Origin: Hyphomicrobiaceae bacterium
GTDB lineage: Bacteria > Pseudomonadota > Alphaproteobacteria > Rhizobiales > Hyphomicrobiaceae
Length of the DNA stretch: 28,712 nt
Assembly (NCBI GenBank): GCA_020638035.1
Contig: JACKJI010000026.1
Span: 1-28,712 of the forward strand
Direction: 5' to 3'
The translations under genes were made by a program, and so were the position numbers. A model generated the notes under the pieces. The model made no database searches and had not been told where the DNA came from. It saw nothing but the letters and a program-made list of their open reading frames with translations. Below are positions 24,976 through 28,712 of this stretch, piece after piece (the first letter of the stretch is position 1; each line of letters opens with the position of its first letter).

Positions 24976-27900
24976 ATGTTCAACTGGCTCGTCTCCTCAA
25001 GCCTCAAGAACCGCTTCGTTGTGTTGGCCCTCGCAGGCGTTCTCATCGTCTACGGCGCGATGACGCTCAAGACGCTGCCTGTCGACGTGTTTCCCGATCT
25101 CAATCGCCCAACCGTCACGCTGATGACGGAGGCCGAGGGCCTAGCCCCCGAAGAAGTCGAAACACTCGTCACGTTCCCCATCGAGACCGCCATGAACGGC
25201 ATGGCCGGCGTCACACGCGTGCGCTCGGTCTCAGGCGTAGGTTTGTCGATCGTCTATGTCGAATTCGACTGGGGAACGGATATCTATCTCAACCGTCAGC
25301 AAGTGACGGAACGCCTCAATGTGGTGCGCGAGCAGCTGCCAGCGGGCGTAGTACCCCAGATGGCGCCGGTCACGTCGATCATGGGCGAGATCATGCTGAT
25401 CGCGGTGTCGAGCGACAAGCTCTCACCGATGGAAACCCGCGGGCTGGCAGACTGGGTTTTACGCCCCCGGCTGTTGACCATCCCCGGCGTGGCGCAGGTC
25501 ATTCCGATCGGCGGCGAGGTTCGCCAGTATCGCATTTTTCTAGACACGGCACAGATGAGCTTGCTCGACATCAGCAGAGAGCAGGTCGAGACCGCGATTG
25601 CAAAGTTTGGAACAAACACCGCCGGCGGGTTCGTCGACCAGCATGCCCGCGAGTATCTGATCCGGAACCTCGGACGGACGACCAAACTGGAGGACCTGCG
25701 CAATCTGCCCGTTGCATTCCGCGACGATGTACCCATTCGCCTCTCGCAGGTCGCCAATGTCGATTACGCAGCGCGTGTGAAGCGCGGCGACGCGGGTTAC
25801 ATGGGTAACTCGGCCGTTATCCTATCGGTCCAGAAGCAGCCATCGGCTGACAGCCTGGCACTGACGCAGGACATCGAGACCGTACTCGAGAATCTGAAGG
25901 GTGTTCTGCCGAATAATCTGGTGATCAACGTGCTGTTCCGTCAGGCGGACTTCATCAAGACATCTGTTTCCAATGTGCAAAAAGTGCTCGTCGACGCGAT
26001 GCTCGTCGTTGCCGTCGTGCTCTTCGCGTTTCTGCTCAATTGGCGCACGACTGCAATTTCGCTGACGGCTATCCCGATATCGATCCTGATTACGGTCATC
26101 GTCTTTCAGTGGTTCGGCATGTCGATTAACACCATGACGCTCGGTGGCCTCGCCATTGCCATCGGCGAACTGGTCGACGACGCGGTGGTCGACGTCGAGA
26201 ACGTGTTACGGCGTTTACGCGAGAATGCGGCCAGTGCAGTACCGCGCCCGGTACTGCAGGTGATCGCGACCGCCTCACAGGAGGTGCGCTCCGGCATCAT
26301 CTATGCGACGGCCATCATCATCCTGGTCTTCATACCACTCTTCGCCCTGTCCGGCATCGAGGGCCGGCTGTTCGCTCCCTTGGGCGTCGCCTACATCGTC
26401 TCGATCCTGGCCAGCCTTGTTACGTCGATCACAGTCACGCCGGTCCTGTGCTACTACCTGTTGCCCAACTCCGGCGCCATAGCACACGGTGACGGCTGGC
26501 TGGTGCGTCTATTGAAGTCCGGCAATCGCCGACTGCTCGACTGGGCGTTCAGAAAACAAGCATTCGTGATCGCATCAGCCGTCACCGCGGTGATCTTTGC
26601 CGGCATCTCCGCTTGGGGCCTTCCTCGCGCATTCCTGCCCGCATTCAACGAGGGCACATTGACGATCTCGATGCTCTTCCGCCCGGGGATCTCACTGGCT
26701 GAATCGCAACGGGTTGGCCTGATTGCCGAACGCCTGATTTTGCAGGTGCCGGAAGTCGATACGGTCGGTCGCCGTACGGGGCGTGCCGAGCTGGATGAGC
26801 ACGCCGAAGGCGTGCATTCAGCCGAAATTGACGTCGACTTGAAGCCTTCAGACAGGGGGCGGGAAGAGATTATCGGGGACATTCGTGCACGGCTTGCCGT
26901 TCTGCCTGCCGGCGTCAACGTCGGCCAACCGATTTCGCACCGGCTCGACCATATGCTCTCGGGCGTCAGGGCGCAGATCGCGCTGAAGATCTTTGGCGAC
27001 GATCTGGACACGTTGCGCGGCGTGGCGGAACAGCTCAAGACGAGGATGGAAAAGGTTCCCGGGCTCGTCGATATTTCGGTCGAGCGCCAGGTGCGTATTC
27101 CTCAGGTCCAGGTTGTCGTCGACTACGAGAAGGCTTACGCGCACGGTATCGCACCAGCAACCATAACGGATGCGCTTTCAACGCTGATCAACGGACGCGT
27201 CGTTTCCCAGATCGTCGAGGGCAACCGGCGGCACGATGTCGTTTTACGCGTCCTCGACAAGGATCGCACGACAGAAGGCCTGAGAAACCTGAAGGTTGAG
27301 ACACCATCAGGTCCCATTCCGCTCTCCACCTTCGCCTCTATCGTCGAGGCGGATGGCCCTAACCAGATCGCGCGTGAGAACACGAAGCGGCGTATCTTCG
27401 TGCTCGCCAATTCGGATGGCTCGGATATGTCGCGGATCGTCGCGGACATCCGCGCCATGCTTGATCAGGTCCAGCTTCCAAGCGGCTATTTCACGTCCCT
27501 GGAGGGCACGTTCCAATCTCAGGAGGAGGCGGCGCGTACCATCGCGCTGCTGTCACTTCTGTCATTGGCGGGAATTTTCACTGTACTCTACAGCCGCTAT
27601 AAGTCGGCTGTGCTGGCCTTGATCATCATGGGCAACGTGCCACTCGCATTGATCGGGAGTGTGGCCGCCATTTGGTATGTCGGAGAAACGCTCTCGGTCG
27701 CAACGATGATCGGCTTCATCACGCTTGCCGGCATTTCAGCGCGCAATGGAATCCTGAAGATCAGCCACTATATCAATCTGGTGATGCTCGAAGGGGAAAC
27801 CTTCGGCGCTAAGTTGGTCGTCCGCGGCAGCCTTGAGCGCCTGGTGCCGGTGCTCATGACGGCACTCTCTGCTGGACTGGCGCTCATCCCGCTCATGATA

Positions 27901-28095
27901 GGAGCGGACGCACCCGGCAAAGAAATCCTTCACCCCGTCGCAATTACGATTTTCGGCGGTCTTATCAGCTCCACACTGCTGGATACCATCCTGACGCCGA
28001 TCCTATTCCTGCGCTACGGCGAGGAGCCCTTGCGCAGGCTGGTGGCGGCGCGTGATGAGCTCGCGCTGACACCGACCGCACAGCAGGCCTACTGA
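24976..28095 (+). CDS. Heavy-metal RND efflux pump, CusA/CzcA family
   Basis: A 1039-residue inner-membrane proton antiporter, full length for the family. The N-terminus reads LKTLPVDVFPDLNRPTV, a hallmark of heavy-metal RND pumps. The proton-relay helix is AIGELVDDAVVDVEN (residues 395-409). The first CzcA aspartate is Ala here, as in CusA, but Asp401, Asp402, Asp406 and Glu408 make it unusually acidic. The periplasmic clamp region (EGVHSAEIDVDL; HRLDHMLSGVRAQ) lacks the CusA methionine at the first site and has His at or beside the second, arguing against a Cu(I)/Ag(I) pump and for a divalent metal. An outer-membrane partner gene is not in the window. Confidence 0.93.
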   Translation: MFNWLVSSSLKNRFVVLALAGVLIVYGAMTLKTLPVDVFPDLNRPTVTLMTEAEGLAPEEVETLVTFPIETAMNGMAGVTRVRSVSGVGLSIVYVEFDWGTDIYLNRQQVTERLNVVREQLPAGVVPQMAPVTSIMGEIMLIAVSSDKLSPMETRGLADWVLRPRLLTIPGVAQVIPIGGEVRQYRIFLDTAQMSLLDISREQVETAIAKFGTNTAGGFVDQHAREYLIRNLGRTTKLEDLRNLPVAFRDDVPIRLSQVANVDYAARVKRGDAGYMGNSAVILSVQKQPSADSLALTQDIETVLENLKGVLPNNLVINVLFRQADFIKTSVSNVQKVLVDAMLVVAVVLFAFLLNWRTTAISLTAIPISILITVIVFQWFGMSINTMTLGGLAIAIGELVDDAVVDVENVLRRLRENAASAVPRPVLQVIATASQEVRSGIIYATAIIILVFIPLFALSGIEGRLFAPLGVAYIVSILASLVTSITVTPVLCYYLLPNSGAIAHGDGWLVRLLKSGNRRLLDWAFRKQAFVIASAVTAVIFAGISAWGLPRAFLPAFNEGTLTISMLFRPGISLAESQRVGLIAERLILQVPEVDTVGRRTGRAELDEHAEGVHSAEIDVDLKPSDRGREEIIGDIRARLAVLPAGVNVGQPISHRLDHMLSGVRAQIALKIFGDDLDTLRGVAEQLKTRMEKVPGLVDISVERQVRIPQVQVVVDYEKAYAHGIAPATITDALSTLINGRVVSQIVEGNRRHDVVLRVLDKDRTTEGLRNLKVETPSGPIPLSTFASIVEADGPNQIARENTKRRIFVLANSDGSDMSRIVADIRAMLDQVQLPSGYFTSLEGTFQSQEEAARTIALLSLLSLAGIFTVLYSRYKSAVLALIIMGNVPLALIGSVAAIWYVGETLSVATMIGFITLAGISARNGILKISHYINLVMLEGETFGAKLVVRGSLERLVPVLMTALSAGLALIPLMIGADAPGKEILHPVAITIFGGLISSTLLDTILTPILFLRYGEEPLRRLVAARDELALTPTAQQAY

Positions 28096-28128
28096 TCCCA
28101 TCCGATCGCAATTCAAAGGAGACTACGC

Positions 28129-28518
28129 ATGCTCAAGAAGCTTGTCCTCATGCTCGCCCTTGCTTTTGCAACGCCGGCCATGGCGCACAGTGACAGCAAG
28201 TTCATCAAGGGGCCGAATGGCGGCCATATTATTGACGCCGGCCACGGCGCACAGCACTGGGAGCTGGTCGCCGCCGGCGGTGAACTCACTCTCTACGTCA
28301 CGGACAGTGCCGAGAAGCCGGTGGATACCACTGGCGGGTCCGCGGAGGGCAAGGTCCTTGTTGGCGGCAAGAACCATACGGTGAAGTTCGCGCCGGCCGG
28401 TGGTAATACGATGAAGGCCAAGGGCGACTTCGTTGCTGCCGAGGGCATGAAGGTGATCGTCAAGACGGATGGTGTCGGCGGCAAGAGCTTCCAGGCCCGT
28501 CTGACGCCGATGAAATAG
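28129..28518 (+). CDS. Small periplasmic protein of the metal efflux operon
   Basis: The product is 129 residues with a signal peptide (MLKKLVLMLALAFATPAMA) and an AGGAG ribosome site. The mature part is beta-rich. It begins with a cluster of potential metal ligands: HSDSK, GGHIIDAGHGAQHWE. A repetitive Gly/Lys-rich beta region (GKVLVGGKNHTVKFAP) follows. Similar small proteins accompany heavy-metal RND operons in alphaproteobacteria; this is from memory. It lies 33 nt after the pump gene. A periplasmic metal-binding or chaperone role is plausible but not shown. Confidence 0.82.
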   Translation: MLKKLVLMLALAFATPAMAHSDSKFIKGPNGGHIIDAGHGAQHWELVAAGGELTLYVTDSAEKPVDTTGGSAEGKVLVGGKNHTVKFAPAGGNTMKAKGDFVAAEGMKVIVKTDGVGGKSFQARLTPMK

Positions 28519-28532
28519 GTACCAACATCGAC

Positions 28533-28712
28533 ATGACATCGAAGGCTGTCGGAGAGATCAACAGTGAGGGCGGGCCAGGCGATGGCTCGCCCTCGCTGCC
28601 GCCCGATGCCCACATCCTCCTGTGTGACGATGATCCCGAGCTGCGCAGGCTGCTCGCGACCTATCTGCGTGAGAACGGATACCGCGTGACGCCCATTGGC
28701 GATGGCCGCGAT
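28533..28712 (+). CDS. Response regulator receiver domain (partial, runs off right edge)
   Basis: The ATG at 28533 opens 60 codons to the window edge. A 26-residue polar, Gly/Ser/Pro-rich leader is followed by the start of a receiver domain: HILLCDDDPELRRLLATYL, with the acidic cluster Asp32-Asp33-Asp34, then RENGYRV. The phosphoacceptor and any output domain are outside the window. The ribosome site is weak. It is 14 nt from the small periplasmic protein gene, so the efflux operon may carry a second two-component system. Confidence 0.85.
   Translation, partial: MTSKAVGEINSEGGPGDGSPSLPPDAHILLCDDDPELRRLLATYLRENGYRVTPIGDGRD

Overview
The window looks like a chromosomal segment of a high-GC alphaproteobacterium, most likely Hyphomicrobiales. 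The grounds are gene content and style: a rhizobial-type 3-hydroxybutyrate dehydrogenase next to a patatin-like protein, a PlcP/Agt/BtaA/BtaB membrane-lipid cassette, GC-rich third codon positions, and frequent ATGA stop/start overlaps. The genus is not assigned. I saw no rRNA, tRNA, CRISPR array, transposase or integrase.

Layout. (1) 1-4369, minus strand: a four-gene secreted-protein operon, namely a small exported protein, an M72-like metzincin protease, a catalytic M16 zinc peptidase, and a non-catalytic M16 partner that runs off the left edge. The last three genes are joined by ATGA overlaps. (2) 4618-7402, minus: a soluble sensor histidine kinase, 3-hydroxybutyrate dehydrogenase (bdhA) and a patatin-like lipase, again ATGA-coupled. 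(3) 7645-12501, plus: two paralogous LysR regulators, each with a near-perfect dyad upstream, enclosing an exported cupin and an MFS exporter. The second LysR gene overlaps a peroxiredoxin-like gene. Two clear intrinsic terminators lie here, one of them only 28 nt before the MFS start. (4) 12710-16510, plus: plcP-like phosphoesterase, agt-like glycosyltransferase, btaA and btaB. Together these form a complete route from phospholipid to diacylglycerol to glycolipid and betaine lipid, preceded by a Pho-box-like sequence. (5) 16800-19315, minus: a large Tat-exported multicopper oxidase with its own terminator and a structured leader. (6) 20334-22449, plus: an OmpR-type response regulator and membrane histidine kinase, divergent from the oxidase across about 1 kb. 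(7) 23185-28712, plus: a heavy-metal RND efflux adaptor and pump, a small periplasmic protein, and the start of another response regulator cut by the right edge.

How it fits together. Region 4 is a coherent phosphate-sparing lipid-remodelling pathway. Regions 5-7 suggest handling of redox-active or toxic metals: oxidase, two-component system and efflux pump. Region 3 looks like a stress or efflux module under LysR control. The most interesting unexplained signals are in RNA and regulatory DNA: mutually exclusive foldings in the multicopper oxidase leader, an attenuator-like terminator in front of the MFS gene, and several operator-like dyads. All structures and sites were found by eye and none has been computed or searched.
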